Below, piece after piece: positions 25,049 to 34,087 of a DNA stretch of 64,000 bases. How positions within the stretch are numbered: the stretch's first letter is position 1; each line of letters begins with the position of its first letter. The position numbers and the translations under genes were made by a program. Location of the stretch: NCBI RefSeq assembly GCF_011516925.1, contig NZ_WOTG01000004.1, positions 90,894 to 154,893 on the forward strand, written 5' to 3'. This DNA comes from Acetobacter fabarum (lineage in GTDB: Bacteria > Pseudomonadota > Alphaproteobacteria > Acetobacterales > Acetobacteraceae). A model generated the notes under the pieces. That model searched no databases, was not told where the DNA came from, and saw nothing but the letters and a program-made list of their open reading frames with translations.

Positions 25049-25071
25049 TGGCGTAAGCCCTGCTTACGCCA
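25049..25071. terminator. Hairpin between convergent che operon and ligase gene
   Basis: A perfect 10-bp stem, TGGCGTAAGC (25049-25058) with GCTTACGCCA (25062-25071), three-base loop. It stands between the stop codons of cheT (25030) and the minus-strand ligase (25090). No U tract on either side, but position and strength suit a two-way terminator. Confidence 0.6.
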
Positions 25072-25089
25072 CGTAGCGGGTTGTGCGGT

Positions 25090-26376
25090 TCATGCCCCGG
25101 CTTGTGGGGCGTGTGCGGGGCCAAGGAGCCGCGCACGGGCCAGCCCCCATCCAACCATTAAAAAGACCCACCCTGCTGTGCGTTCCGTAAACAGGGAACT
25201 GGTCGAAGCAAGCGGCCAGAACAGCATGCATACCGTAATAAAAAGCATGGCCTGCATAAGGTCCCGGCTTGCAAGGGCTGCCAGCAGCAGTTTTTTCAAC
25301 CACAGCAGCACCACACATACAAACAGGAACAGCCCGGAAAGCCCCGCTGTGGTGGCGATTTCCAGATAGGTGTTGTGTGGATGAATGGTGCACCCCGCGC
25401 CTATGTCCTGCCCGGCAACCATGTGAGCAAATTGCGGGATACCGTATACATAGGTTGTCTCGCCGCAATGAGCCCGAAAACCGTTATACCCCAGCCCCAG
25501 CAACGGGTGCGCATGAACCATATTGAGCGCACGAATATAAAGCTGGCCGTAGGGGGACTGCGAAAAATGCCCGAGCTGCTCAAAAAAGCGCAGAATCAGC
25601 TTGTCGTAGGACGGAGGGGAGATAAACGGCAGAAGGGCCAGCGCCACAAAACCGGATAGTGTTGCCAGCAGCACCATGACCCGTGTGGTTTTAATGAGCA
25701 TGGCGCACAGGAAAAATCCAAAAAACACCAGCAGTGCAGGCATTCTTTGCCCGATCATGACCATGGTCAGCAGCAAAAAGGACATAAGGGCCAGCCCTGC
25801 CAGCTTCTGGGCCAGTTCCTTTTTCTGCACCATACGCATGGGGTAGATCATCAAGCCGGGAAACATGATGATGGCGAGCGGTGGCCCGGCCCGTGGCTTA
25901 AAAAACGGCCCTGTAAGAGCACCATCCTGCCAGCGCGGGTAGCCCCAGGGGTTCACCCCGACCAGATACTGCTCCCAGCACAGGCAGATAATCCATACCC
26001 CGGCCAGTGTTACGCACAGGCCCAGTAATTGCTGTTTTTGCGTGCTGTCCAGCAGCCATTCTTCCAGCGCTTTGGCAAAAACAAAATAACGCAGGAGCGC
26101 TATGGCCTCCAGAACGGCATGTGTGGACCCGTGGATTGCGGAGGAGGCAACAATAACTCCCCACAGGCCCAGAGCGTAAGGGAACCACCCACGTAGGAGA
26201 CAGCGGTAATGTTTTTCAAAAATGCAGTATAGCAAAAAGCTTATTGCAATAAACAGGATGCTCAGATCCGCTATGGCGCGGCCGCGTAATTGAAAAAAGG
26301 GAAGTAAAACGCAGAGCACCAGAGAGATTTTTTTTAAATAAATATCACAGGACGTAAGGATTTTTTTTAAGGTCAT
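25090..26376 (-). CDS. O-antigen ligase/polymerase family membrane protein (Wzy_C)
   Basis: 428 aa with about ten to twelve transmembrane helices. The large periplasmic loop carries the family signature ALNMVHAHPLLGLGYNGF and, further on, TIHPHNTYLEIATTAGLSGLFLF. WaaL, Wzy and the PglL-type protein O-oligosaccharyltransferases all share this pattern, so the acceptor (lipid A core, growing polysaccharide, or a protein such as flagellin) cannot be told from the fold. I chose ATG 26376 with GGAGAG eight bases upstream; a GTG at 26397 is less likely. It is inserted between the che operon and flhF. The gene's N-terminal part is A+T-richer than its neighbours. Confidence 0.85.
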   Translation of the reverse strand: MTLKKILTSCDIYLKKISLVLCVLLPFFQLRGRAIADLSILFIAISFLLYCIFEKHYRCLLRGWFPYALGLWGVIVASSAIHGSTHAVLEAIALLRYFVFAKALEEWLLDSTQKQQLLGLCVTLAGVWIICLCWEQYLVGVNPWGYPRWQDGALTGPFFKPRAGPPLAIIMFPGLMIYPMRMVQKKELAQKLAGLALMSFLLLTMVMIGQRMPALLVFFGFFLCAMLIKTTRVMVLLATLSGFVALALLPFISPPSYDKLILRFFEQLGHFSQSPYGQLYIRALNMVHAHPLLGLGYNGFRAHCGETTYVYGIPQFAHMVAGQDIGAGCTIHPHNTYLEIATTAGLSGLFLFVCVVLLWLKKLLLAALASRDLMQAMLFITVCMLFWPLASTSSLFTERTAGWVFLMVGWGLARARLLGPAHAPQAGA

Positions 26377-26722
26377 GCCGGGGCTCTCCAATTGCACCGG
26401 ATATTAAAAGACTCTGTGCGCAAAAGCCATTCTTAAACCACCTGCATGGAGCGCCGGTGTATGGGGGAGCAGGTGTGGTGGCCTGATGATGAAGGATTGT
26501 AAAAGAGGCTGGAACGATCAGGATTTTTCTAGGAAGGTGCCACCGCCCATGCAGTTATTGTGCCTGCGTAAGGGGGATGGGCTGCGGGTGTGCGGAAAAA
26601 CCTGTTGTGGCTGGCTACGGTTTTGCCTGCAAAGTGGTTCGGAGTTGCACAGGCAGGGGAGGCGGAGTGGGGAGGCCACACAGTATGCAGCGGCCTGTGC
26701 TCCGTGGCCTGCCCTCCGGTGT
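26377..26722. other. Intergenic region flhF to ligase gene
   Basis: 346 bp with no convincing gene. The only open frames are short, lack family features and overlap the flhF end. It contains the flhF stop-codon hairpin and, on the minus strand, the leader and AT-rich probable promoter zone of the ligase gene (about 26400-26430). Confidence 0.45.
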
Positions 26723-26735
26723 TCAGGAGGGCAGG
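26708..26735 (-). terminator. Hairpin spanning the flhF stop codon
   Basis: CCTGCCCTCC (26708-26717) and GGAGGGCAGG (26726-26735) form a perfect 10-bp stem with an 8-base loop that contains the flhF stop codon. There is no U tract, the same arrangement as at the fliP stop. Confidence 0.5.
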
Positions 26736-27583
26736 GTGAGCAGGCGGTTTGCCAGAATGGGGGCGTTAAGGGGCACCAGCCCCCCCACAATGCTGGAGGA
26801 GCAGCTGCCGTAGGTCAGGGTTAAGCCACAGGCGGCGGCGGCAATAATGCCCCCCACCCGGCCAGCCTGATCCATTTTGCTGGCAACCATGGTGGTGGCA
26901 CCCTGCTGGGCAAAGGCGTAGCCAATATCGGCCGATTCCTCGGCATCCAGCCCGGCAGGCAATACCAGACTGAGCGTTGCGCCAACGCGCTCGACCATCT
27001 GCATCATTCTGCCCATGCTGACGGGGGAATAGACGCAAATGCCCGGAAGATCGACCAGAATAGGCTGTCCCGGCTCCTTGTGGAGCACGGCATCGGCCAG
27101 TATTTCGGGCGAGTTACCCTGAATGATGGGAATATTATACGGCTGGAGCAGGGCCGAGAGCTTGGCAAAGCTGCCTGCTGTATGGTCGCACGCAATAATC
27201 AGCGGCGGCGGGCGGTCCTTGTGCTCTTCGGCCAGAATGTAGCGTGCGGCCAGCTTGGCCAGCACCAGCGTTTTGCCCGACCCCGATGCCCCGCCAAAGG
27301 CAAGGGGGGTCTGTGTGGCATCGGGCAGGGTACCAAAGGAGAGCACATTGCTCAGCCCGTCGGCCAGTGTTTTGCCGGCAAGAGCCTGAATGAGTGGCTG
27401 CGGCACGGAATGCCAGCGCAGAATGTCCTCTACCGTCAGGTGGCTGACCGGCAGGGCCACGCCATTGGTCGCGGTTGTGCTGTCATCCGTGGCCTGTTCC
27501 GGCACGGCTGATTCCTCCCGCGTGTTTCCCTGACGGCGCTCCGCAACCTTCTGGCTTGCGGTGTCGGAGGGACTATCCTGCAT
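26723..27583 (-). CDS. flhF: Flagellar SRP-like GTPase FlhF, short and divergent
   Basis: 286 aa, clearly shorter than typical FlhF (350-480 aa). A disordered N-terminal part (1-45) and a helical bundle precede the NG domain. The P-loop is intact (GGASGSGKT, 97-105). The G3 motif, normally DTAG, reads DLPG (178-181), and the G4 TKxD reads SKMD (235-238). LTYGSCSSSIVGGLVPLNA near the end corresponds to the conserved FlhF C-terminal region. FlhF sets flagellar position and number, normally with FlhG, which is not in the window. It follows flhA by 35 bp on the same strand, which supports the identification. GTPase activity may be altered. Confidence 0.8.
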   Translation of the reverse strand: MQDSPSDTASQKVAERRQGNTREESAVPEQATDDSTTATNGVALPVSHLTVEDILRWHSVPQPLIQALAGKTLADGLSNVLSFGTLPDATQTPLAFGGASGSGKTLVLAKLAARYILAEEHKDRPPPLIIACDHTAGSFAKLSALLQPYNIPIIQGNSPEILADAVLHKEPGQPILVDLPGICVYSPVSMGRMMQMVERVGATLSLVLPAGLDAEESADIGYAFAQQGATTMVASKMDQAGRVGGIIAAAACGLTLTYGSCSSSIVGGLVPLNAPILANRLLTLPS

Positions 27584-27618
27584 ATTCTACTCCCATGGTG
27601 CGGTCTTCTGGCGGACTG

Positions 27619-29847
27619 TCACGATATGGTCGCAACCGTCTTGATCCGGGCACGTGGGTATATCTCAGCTTGTGACAGAACGGAAATAGAAGGACGTACC
27701 CGTTCGACAATGGCGTGCATGGAATCTCTTACAGGGGAGGCGACAACAATAACCGGAATTTCGCCGTTTGTGGAAAGGGCGTTAAATGTATCGCGCAGTT
27801 TTCCCACAAAAACATTGAGCATGGAAGGCGGCATGGCCAGCTTACGGTCTTCTGCCGGGCCGGTAATATGCGCCATAAAATCCGATTCCCATTTGGGGGA
27901 AAGGGTTACAATGGGAATATACCCCCCCGGCCCGACCAGCGCGTTGCAGATCTGGCGGGACAGGCGCATGCGCACATGGTTGGCCAGCGGACCAATACCG
28001 CGCAGGCCCATGCCGCAGGCTTCCTGAATGCTTTCCAGAATGGTGGGCAGGTCACGGATGGAAACACGCTCGGCCAGCAGGGCCTGCAACACGCGCTGCA
28101 CGGTGCTGAGCGGCACCTGCGAGGGAATAAGGTCGTTGACCAGCTTCTGCTGTTCACGCGGCATGTCGTCCAGCAGGGCCTGGGTGGCCACATAGGTCAG
28201 CAGGTCCGGCAGGTTGCTGCGCACCATCTCGCTCAGATGGGTGACAATCACGCTGGCCGGGTCCACCACGGTGCAGTTCATGGCCATGGCTTTGGTCTTT
28301 TGCGCAGGGTCTATCCACACTGCGGGCAGGCCAAAGGCGGGTTCGGTTGTTTTTTCGCCCGCCACGGGGGGGGCGCCACCAGATGGGGTCATGGCCAGCA
28401 GCTTGTGGGGCCGGACCTCGCCCGAGGCGATCTCGATCTCCTTGAGCTTGATGACGTATTTTTCCGATGGCAGGTGGATGTTGTCCTGAATGCGCACAGG
28501 CGGGGTGACAAAGCCCATTTCGGTCGCAACCGAGCGGCGCAGCGCCTTGATCTGCTCGGCAAGCTGGGGGGTGTCGCCCCCTGTCAGGGGCAGCAGGCCA
28601 AAGCCCAGCTCAAGGCGGAGCAGGTCGAGCTTGAGAATGTCGGAAATGGGGGTGGCGGCAGCCTGTGGGGCAATTTCGGTTACGTCCCCATCGCTGTCGG
28701 CGGCGGGGGCGCGGCTGCGCAGCCAGGCACCCGTGCCAGCCGCCACTGCAATGGCCAGAAAGGGGAAGGCGGGCAGGCCGGGCATAAGGGCAAACAGGGC
28801 AGACAGCGCGGCCGCCACACCAAGCGGCTTGGCGTTGCCACTGAGCTGGCGGGCCAGAATAACGTCCGCCGTGCCATCCGTGCCGCCTTTGGTCACCACA
28901 ATACCGGCGGCGGTGGAGACCAGCAGCGCCGGAATCTGGGAGACAAGGCCATCACCCACGGTCAGCATGGTAAAGGTGCTTGCGGCTTCGCTCAGCGGCA
29001 TGCCGTGGCGGAGCACACCAATGGTCAGCCCCCCCACAATGTTGATGGCGGTGATGATGATGCTGGCAATGGCATCCCCGCGCACAAACTTGGCGGCACC
29101 ATCCATGGAGCCGTAAAACGCGCTTTCTTCCTCCAGCTCCTTGCGCTTGGCACGGGCGGAGCGCTCGTTGATCGCGCCGGAGGCCAGATCCGCGTCAATG
29201 GCCATCTGCTTGCCGGGAATGGAGTCGAGGAAGAAGCGGGCCGCCACTTCCGCAATACGCCCGGACCCTTTGGTAATGACCATGAAGTTCACGACCAGCA
29301 GGATACAGAAGATGATCCCCCCGATCACCACATCCCCGCCCATAAGGAACCCGCCAAAGGCCGCCACAACATGGCCTGCGGCATAGGGGCCTTCGCTGCC
29401 ATGGCTGAGGATCAGGCGCGTGGTCGCAATTTCCAGCGAGAGGCGCAAAAGGGTGGTGAGCAGCAAAAGGGTGGGGAAGGAGGTAAAATCCAGCGGGCGT
29501 TCAAGGAACAGCGCCACCATCAGCACCAGCACCGAGGAGGTGATGGAGATGGACAACCCCATATCCAGAATAAAGGTGGGCAGCGGCAGGATAAGGATGG
29601 ACAGCAAAAGCACCACGCCCAGTGCCAGCCCGATATCGGTCCCCGGGACGGCGGCACGCCAGGGCAGGGCTTTCCACCCACCATTGCGCAGGGTGCCTGC
29701 CGCATGGGTCAGCAGGCGCGAGCCCGATGCAAACCTCAGGCGCGCGGCTGCGGTCTTGTCCGCCAGTTTACCTGCGGCGGCTTTTTTGACCGAGTTGCCA
29801 TCGGCAGTATCCAAGAACCACGTTTCCTTTTGTGTTTCGGGCAGCAC
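27619..29847 (-). CDS. flhA: Flagellar export gate protein FlhA
   Basis: 742 aa. FlhA is the proton-coupled export gate: about eight transmembrane helices (residues 70-370), then a cytosolic ring domain that selects substrates. Family motifs include PLPTFILDMGLSISITSSVLVLMVALF, FPTLLLLTTLLRLSLEIATTRLIL, the FHIPEP-like loop GKQMAIDADLASGAINERSARAKRKELEEESAFYGSMDGAAKFVRGDA, and LTVGDGLVSQIPALLVSTAAGIVVT. An extra N-terminal tail of about 65 residues precedes the first helix; the true start might be internal. It is the first gene of a flhA-flhF unit, divergent from the TPR-glycosyltransferases. Confidence 0.96.
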   Translation of the reverse strand: MLPETQKETWFLDTADGNSVKKAAAGKLADKTAAARLRFASGSRLLTHAAGTLRNGGWKALPWRAAVPGTDIGLALGVVLLLSILILPLPTFILDMGLSISITSSVLVLMVALFLERPLDFTSFPTLLLLTTLLRLSLEIATTRLILSHGSEGPYAAGHVVAAFGGFLMGGDVVIGGIIFCILLVVNFMVITKGSGRIAEVAARFFLDSIPGKQMAIDADLASGAINERSARAKRKELEEESAFYGSMDGAAKFVRGDAIASIIITAINIVGGLTIGVLRHGMPLSEAASTFTMLTVGDGLVSQIPALLVSTAAGIVVTKGGTDGTADVILARQLSGNAKPLGVAAALSALFALMPGLPAFPFLAIAVAAGTGAWLRSRAPAADSDGDVTEIAPQAAATPISDILKLDLLRLELGFGLLPLTGGDTPQLAEQIKALRRSVATEMGFVTPPVRIQDNIHLPSEKYVIKLKEIEIASGEVRPHKLLAMTPSGGAPPVAGEKTTEPAFGLPAVWIDPAQKTKAMAMNCTVVDPASVIVTHLSEMVRSNLPDLLTYVATQALLDDMPREQQKLVNDLIPSQVPLSTVQRVLQALLAERVSIRDLPTILESIQEACGMGLRGIGPLANHVRMRLSRQICNALVGPGGYIPIVTLSPKWESDFMAHITGPAEDRKLAMPPSMLNVFVGKLRDTFNALSTNGEIPVIVVASPVRDSMHAIVERVRPSISVLSQAEIYPRARIKTVATIS

Positions 29848-30084
29848 GGCCTGCGGCGGAGTGTGTAACGGTCCATCCTGCTGCGCACCTGAACCGGACA
29901 GCGCCCTGCAAAGCCATGCCTGTGCCCTGCCATTACAGTTATCATCAAGTGTAATTCAAGGCCAGAAAATGGTTCTGCCCGTACGGCCCCTTCCACCACG
30001 GGTATTGCGGCGGGTTGGGTATGGTTAAGTCAGGGCGGTATGGTAAGATCACCAACCATGACCACAGGATGCAGATAAGGCGAC

Positions 30085-31659
30085 ATGAAAGCGACTTGGG
30101 AACCTGAAAAAGCCAATATGCAAAAGCTGGTGGCCCGCAAAGACGCCGTTTTGCAAAATCCCACGCCCATGAGTGTCGGCCAGCTCTGCGAGGAGCTGTG
30201 CCGGGCCGAACTGGCGGGGGAGGCGGTTAAACTGTCGCTGGAAATGGTGCGGCGTGAGCCCGATAACGTGGCTTACCTGCTGGTTGCCGCCTTTGTGCTG
30301 AGCACCCATGTTTTCCGTTACGATATTGCCGTGGCGCTGCTGCGCAAGGCCATGCTGCTTGAGCCTGATAACCCCGCCATCAAGATCATGCTCGCGCAGG
30401 CGCTGATCGTGAACGGGGACCTCGCGGGTGGCACGGCGCTGTTTTCGGACATCATCAAGCTCTATCCCAGCCAGCGCGTGGCAGCCACGGTGCAGATTGC
30501 GCAGGTTTTCCTGCGCATGGGCTACCCGATGGAAGCGTTGAACATCCTTTTGTTTGCCGTGCAGCAGGAGCCGGGGCAACCCGCACTGTATAATGCCGTG
30601 GGGTGTGCGCTGGGCTGCCTCAACCGCGCGGGGGAAGCCCTGCCATGGTACGAGCAGGCCCTGCGTCTGGCCCCGCATGATGAAGGCATCCAGCTTGGTG
30701 CGGCCATTGCCACGCTCAAGGCAGGCCATTACGCCAAAGGGTGGGAGCTGTTTGCCCAGCGCGCTCATAAGCTGACATCGGTTACAAAATGGTTTGCCCA
30801 GTTCCCCCGCCTGCAACCCGATAACGATGTGGCGGGCAAAACGGTTGTGCTGTTTCAGGAACAGGGGCTGGGTGATACGCTCCAGTTCATCCGCTTTGCC
30901 CCGGCTCTGGTCGCGCGCGGCGCACGGGTGACTGTGGCTGTGGGGAGCGCCCTTGTGCGGCTGATCAGCCAGTCCTACCCGGACCTGATCGTGCGTGACG
31001 CGGTGCAGTTCGGGCTGGATGAGCGGTATGATTACGCCTTGCCCATCCCTAACCTGCCCTATGTCACCCGGATGCAGGGCACGGCGGATATTCCCGATAC
31101 AATGCCCTACCTGCGCGCGGACCCGCAGGACGTGGCGCGCTTTGCCGCCCTGCTGCCAGCAGCCGGGCCGCGTATTGGTCTGGTCTGGTCGGGGGACAGG
31201 CGGACATCCGCGCAGGATGTCATGGCCAACCAGCTCCGCTCCAGCACGCTGCCCGTTATGGCAGGCGCCCTGACCCCGGTGAATGCAACGCTGGTCAGCC
31301 TCCAGCTTGGCAGCCCGCGGGAGGATATGGCGGAATGGCATGGCCAGCCAGTCTGTGACCTGATGGACAGCGTAACGGACATGGCCGATACCGCCGCGAT
31401 CATAGCCAGTCTGGACCTTGTAATTTCGGTTGATACGTCTGTCCTGCATCTGGCGGGCGCACTGGGCAAGCCGGTGTGGCTGCTCAGCCGGTGGGATGCC
31501 TGCTGGCGGTGGCTGGATAGTGGGGAAACCACGGCATGGTACCCCACCATGCGTATTTTCCGCCCGCAGGAGCGCTCCTTTGCTCCCGTACTGCGCCAGA
31601 TGGGTGAGGCCCTGCAAACATGGGTGGCCACATGGCACGCCACCCACCCCACGCCCTAG
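30085..31659 (+). CDS. TPR-domain glycosyltransferase-like protein, copy 1
   Basis: 524 aa. Residues 1-230 are helical TPR-like repeats (LGEALPWYEQAL-type units such as AGEALPWYEQALRLAPHDEG). Residues 250-520 form a GT-B-like domain with VVLFQEQGLGDTLQFIRFAPAL, RIGLVWSGDRRTS, LVISVDTSVLHLAGALGKPVWLL and a final helix. This architecture is found in proteins annotated as TPR glycosyltransferases, including the flagellin glycosyltransferase FlmG of Caulobacter, so flagellin modification is a reasonable guess given the surroundings. The sugar and target are unknown. The next gene is a tandem paralogue, 41 bp downstream. It is divergent from flhA. Confidence 0.8.
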   Translation: MKATWEPEKANMQKLVARKDAVLQNPTPMSVGQLCEELCRAELAGEAVKLSLEMVRREPDNVAYLLVAAFVLSTHVFRYDIAVALLRKAMLLEPDNPAIKIMLAQALIVNGDLAGGTALFSDIIKLYPSQRVAATVQIAQVFLRMGYPMEALNILLFAVQQEPGQPALYNAVGCALGCLNRAGEALPWYEQALRLAPHDEGIQLGAAIATLKAGHYAKGWELFAQRAHKLTSVTKWFAQFPRLQPDNDVAGKTVVLFQEQGLGDTLQFIRFAPALVARGARVTVAVGSALVRLISQSYPDLIVRDAVQFGLDERYDYALPIPNLPYVTRMQGTADIPDTMPYLRADPQDVARFAALLPAAGPRIGLVWSGDRRTSAQDVMANQLRSSTLPVMAGALTPVNATLVSLQLGSPREDMAEWHGQPVCDLMDSVTDMADTAAIIASLDLVISVDTSVLHLAGALGKPVWLLSRWDACWRWLDSGETTAWYPTMRIFRPQERSFAPVLRQMGEALQTWVATWHATHPTP

Positions 31660-31700
31660 ACGCACTGGCGACACCCGTGGAGAAAACAAAGGACCAGCCA

Positions 31701-33299
31701 ATGGAACAGCCAGCACAAGCCCCCGCCATAAGGTTGCCCAAAGGCATGACCGTGGAAGGGCTGTGGGAGGCCAGACAGGCCCTGTTGCAGAACCCCACCC
31801 CCGAAGGGCTGAAAAGTCTGGCAACGCTGATCTTTGATGTGCAGCAGTATGTTGCGGGCGAACGCCTTGTGCTGGACGTTATTGCCGCGCATCAGGACAA
31901 CCTGCCCCTGCTGCTGGCCGCAGCCGATGTGCTGGCCACCTACACCATGCGCTACGATATTATTGTGGCCATTCTGGGCAAGGTGCTGATTGCCCTGCCC
32001 CATATGGCCCAGCTTAAGGTCTTTTTAGCCACGGCGCTGGTCACCAAAGGGGATGTTGCCGCTGGCCTGCGCATTTTTGCCGAGATCATGCAGCAGCACC
32101 CAGAACTGCATCAGGATGCATGCGAGCATCTGGTGGTGGCCCTGCTGGATGCGGGCTACGCGCAGGAAGGGTTTATGGTGCTGGACGCGTGGTTCAGGGA
32201 TAAAAAACCGGTCACGACCGCGCTGCTCAACAATATGGGCTGTGTGCTGCAACGCCTGAACCGGTCGGAAGAAGCGCTGGGCTGGTACAGAAAAGCGCTG
32301 GAAGCCGACCCCCATAATGCCAGCACGGGCATGGGGTATGCGGTGGCCCTGTTCAAAACCGGGCATTTTAAAGAAGGCGCACCCTATTACTTTGCCCGCG
32401 CCGGACTGGTGCAGGATACGGTCAGTTGGTACCTGTCCCTGCCACGCCTGCAAAAAGGGGAGCCCCTGCAGGGCAGAAACCTGATTTTCTATCAGGAGCA
32501 GGGGCTGGGCGATACGCTCCAGTTCATCCGTTACCTGCCTATGGTTGTTGCGCAGGGGGCGCGGGTTACGCTGGTGGTGCCCACAACACTTACCCGCCTG
32601 CTCAGCCTTGCCTTCCCGCAGGTCCGGGTGGTGACGGAGCAGGCTTTTGCTCCGCAGGGTGGGTATGATGCCATTCTGCCCATTCCCGACCTGCCCTTTG
32701 TCATGGGGCTGGAAACACTGGCCGATATTCCCGCGCAGGTGCCTTATCTGGGCACTGTGCCAGCCGATTGTGCGCGTCTGGCGGAACTGTTGCCTGCGCG
32801 GCGGCCTCGTATTGGTCTTGTGTGGTCCGGAGGGCGGCGGACAAAAGCCATGGATGTGCTAACCGACCAGCGCCGCTCCACAACAGCGGGGCAGATGCTG
32901 GCCGCCATTATCCCGGTGGACGCCACACTAGTCAACCTCCAGCTTGGCCCCCGCCGGGAGGACCTTGCTACTTGGCACGGCCAGCCGGTGTGCGACGTTA
33001 TGGACCATGCGCACGACATGGCCGACACCGCTGCCCTTATTGAAAATATGGACCTTGTGATTTCGGTCGATACATCGGTCGTGCATCTGGCGGGCGCACT
33101 GGGCAAACCGGTGTGGCTGCTCAGCCGGTGGGATGGATGCTGGCGGTGGGGAGATACGGGGGAAACCTCCCCCTGGTACCCCACCATGCGTATTTTTCGC
33201 GCGCAGGAACGCACGCTTGGCCCGGTGCTGGAGCAGATGGGGGCGGCCCTGCGCACATGGGCTGCAACATGGCAGCCGGGCAAGGGCGCGCAGGACTAG
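31701..33299 (+). CDS. TPR-domain glycosyltransferase-like protein, copy 2
   Basis: 532 aa from ATG 31701 with AAAGGA upstream; the open frame before it overlaps copy 1. The architecture is identical to the preceding protein: TPR-like repeats (EEALGWYRKALEADPHNAS), then NLIFYQEQGLGDTLQFIRYLPMVV, RIGLVWSGGRRTK, LVISVDTSVVHLAGALGKPVWLLSRWDGCWRWGDTGET. Identity to copy 1 is very high in the C-terminal domain and lower in the TPR part, which suggests a tandem duplication followed by divergence of the target-recognition half. Cytosolic; no signal peptide. Confidence 0.8.
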   Translation: MEQPAQAPAIRLPKGMTVEGLWEARQALLQNPTPEGLKSLATLIFDVQQYVAGERLVLDVIAAHQDNLPLLLAAADVLATYTMRYDIIVAILGKVLIALPHMAQLKVFLATALVTKGDVAAGLRIFAEIMQQHPELHQDACEHLVVALLDAGYAQEGFMVLDAWFRDKKPVTTALLNNMGCVLQRLNRSEEALGWYRKALEADPHNASTGMGYAVALFKTGHFKEGAPYYFARAGLVQDTVSWYLSLPRLQKGEPLQGRNLIFYQEQGLGDTLQFIRYLPMVVAQGARVTLVVPTTLTRLLSLAFPQVRVVTEQAFAPQGGYDAILPIPDLPFVMGLETLADIPAQVPYLGTVPADCARLAELLPARRPRIGLVWSGGRRTKAMDVLTDQRRSTTAGQMLAAIIPVDATLVNLQLGPRREDLATWHGQPVCDVMDHAHDMADTAALIENMDLVISVDTSVVHLAGALGKPVWLLSRWDGCWRWGDTGETSPWYPTMRIFRAQERTLGPVLEQMGAALRTWAATWQPGKGAQD

Positions 33300-33561
33300 G
33301 TCGGTCATCTCAGGTTTGGTTTTGTATGAGGCCGTTTGAGTGTGGCACTCTGGCGCGCAACGGATCGGCCCTTATCCACAGCGCGCGGGCTGGTGCAGGC
33401 ATGTGCTGGATACGTGCAGACTGCCCGTTAAGGGCCCGCGTGCTGTAAGGTACTTTGCGGGTTGCCTCTCTTACACGTCAAACCGTAAGAGCTAGACAAC
33501 ATAGCATGTTGCTGCTACTGGCCGAGGCTATTATCAATACAAAATATTGATTGGAATTAAA

Positions 33562-34083
33562 ATGCCATTTAGAAAAACGCTTTATTTTTTCACGGCCTAT
33601 TGTGCTGAGTTAGTCTTTTCTTATTTAATATTAATGAGATGTGAAAGTTATTTGTTTGGTTTGAGCATCTTTTTTGTGTCCACTGTTTTGTCTGCCCTGA
33701 TTCCGATCGGGATGGTTTATTTTGTCAAAAAATATTCTTTTATTAAATCATCATTTGAAAATTTTCTTGTGGCCGTGATCGGCTTTTTTGTCCTGTTTAC
33801 GTTTTCGGTTTTTGGGCCGGTCTTTATCGACAGGTCCATTTCCTACCATCTGGTGTTTTACGCCGTAGAGAATGGCGCAATTCAGGAAGATGTTTTTCAG
33901 AAACAGTTTGCAGATTCTGTTTTCCAAAAGCGGATCCATGATGCACAGATGGCCAAATTTCTCGAAAAAACGCCAGAAGGCACGTATGTCCCGACAAAAA
34001 AAGCATTCATTTTTTCTGGTATCATGAAGCTTATTGGAAAGCTGTCTGGATCAATGGATAATTACGATAAAACAAAGGTATAA
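33562..34083 (+). CDS. Hypothetical membrane protein in A+T-rich insert
   Basis: 173 aa from ATG 33562 (GGAATT upstream; a TTG at 33547 is possible). Three hydrophobic helices lie in the first 90 residues (FFTAYCAELVFSYLILM, FGLSIFFVSTVLSALIPIGMVYF, FLVAVIGFFVLFTFSVFGPVF). A hydrophilic, Lys-rich helical C-terminal half follows. No family recognised. The region is visibly richer in A+T than everything around it, with Lys/Phe/Ile codons of the AAA/TTT/ATT type, so it was probably acquired horizontally together with the next gene, which begins 5 bp later. Confidence 0.7.
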   Translation: MPFRKTLYFFTAYCAELVFSYLILMRCESYLFGLSIFFVSTVLSALIPIGMVYFVKKYSFIKSSFENFLVAVIGFFVLFTFSVFGPVFIDRSISYHLVFYAVENGAIQEDVFQKQFADSVFQKRIHDAQMAKFLEKTPEGTYVPTKKAFIFSGIMKLIGKLSGSMDNYDKTKV

Positions 34084-34087
34084 TATT

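Noticed and set aside
26486..26824. Small plus-strand ORFs between the ligase gene and flhF
   Set aside because: Cys/Trp/Arg-rich composition, no ribosome site, and overlap with the flhF 3' end.
27715..29868. A 717-codon plus-strand frame antisense to flhA
   Set aside because: Shadow of flhA; low-complexity Gly/His/Gln composition and no plausible domain.
30049..31824. A 591-codon minus-strand frame antisense to the first TPR-glycosyltransferase
   Set aside because: Shadow frame; the plus strand carries clear TPR and GT-B motifs.
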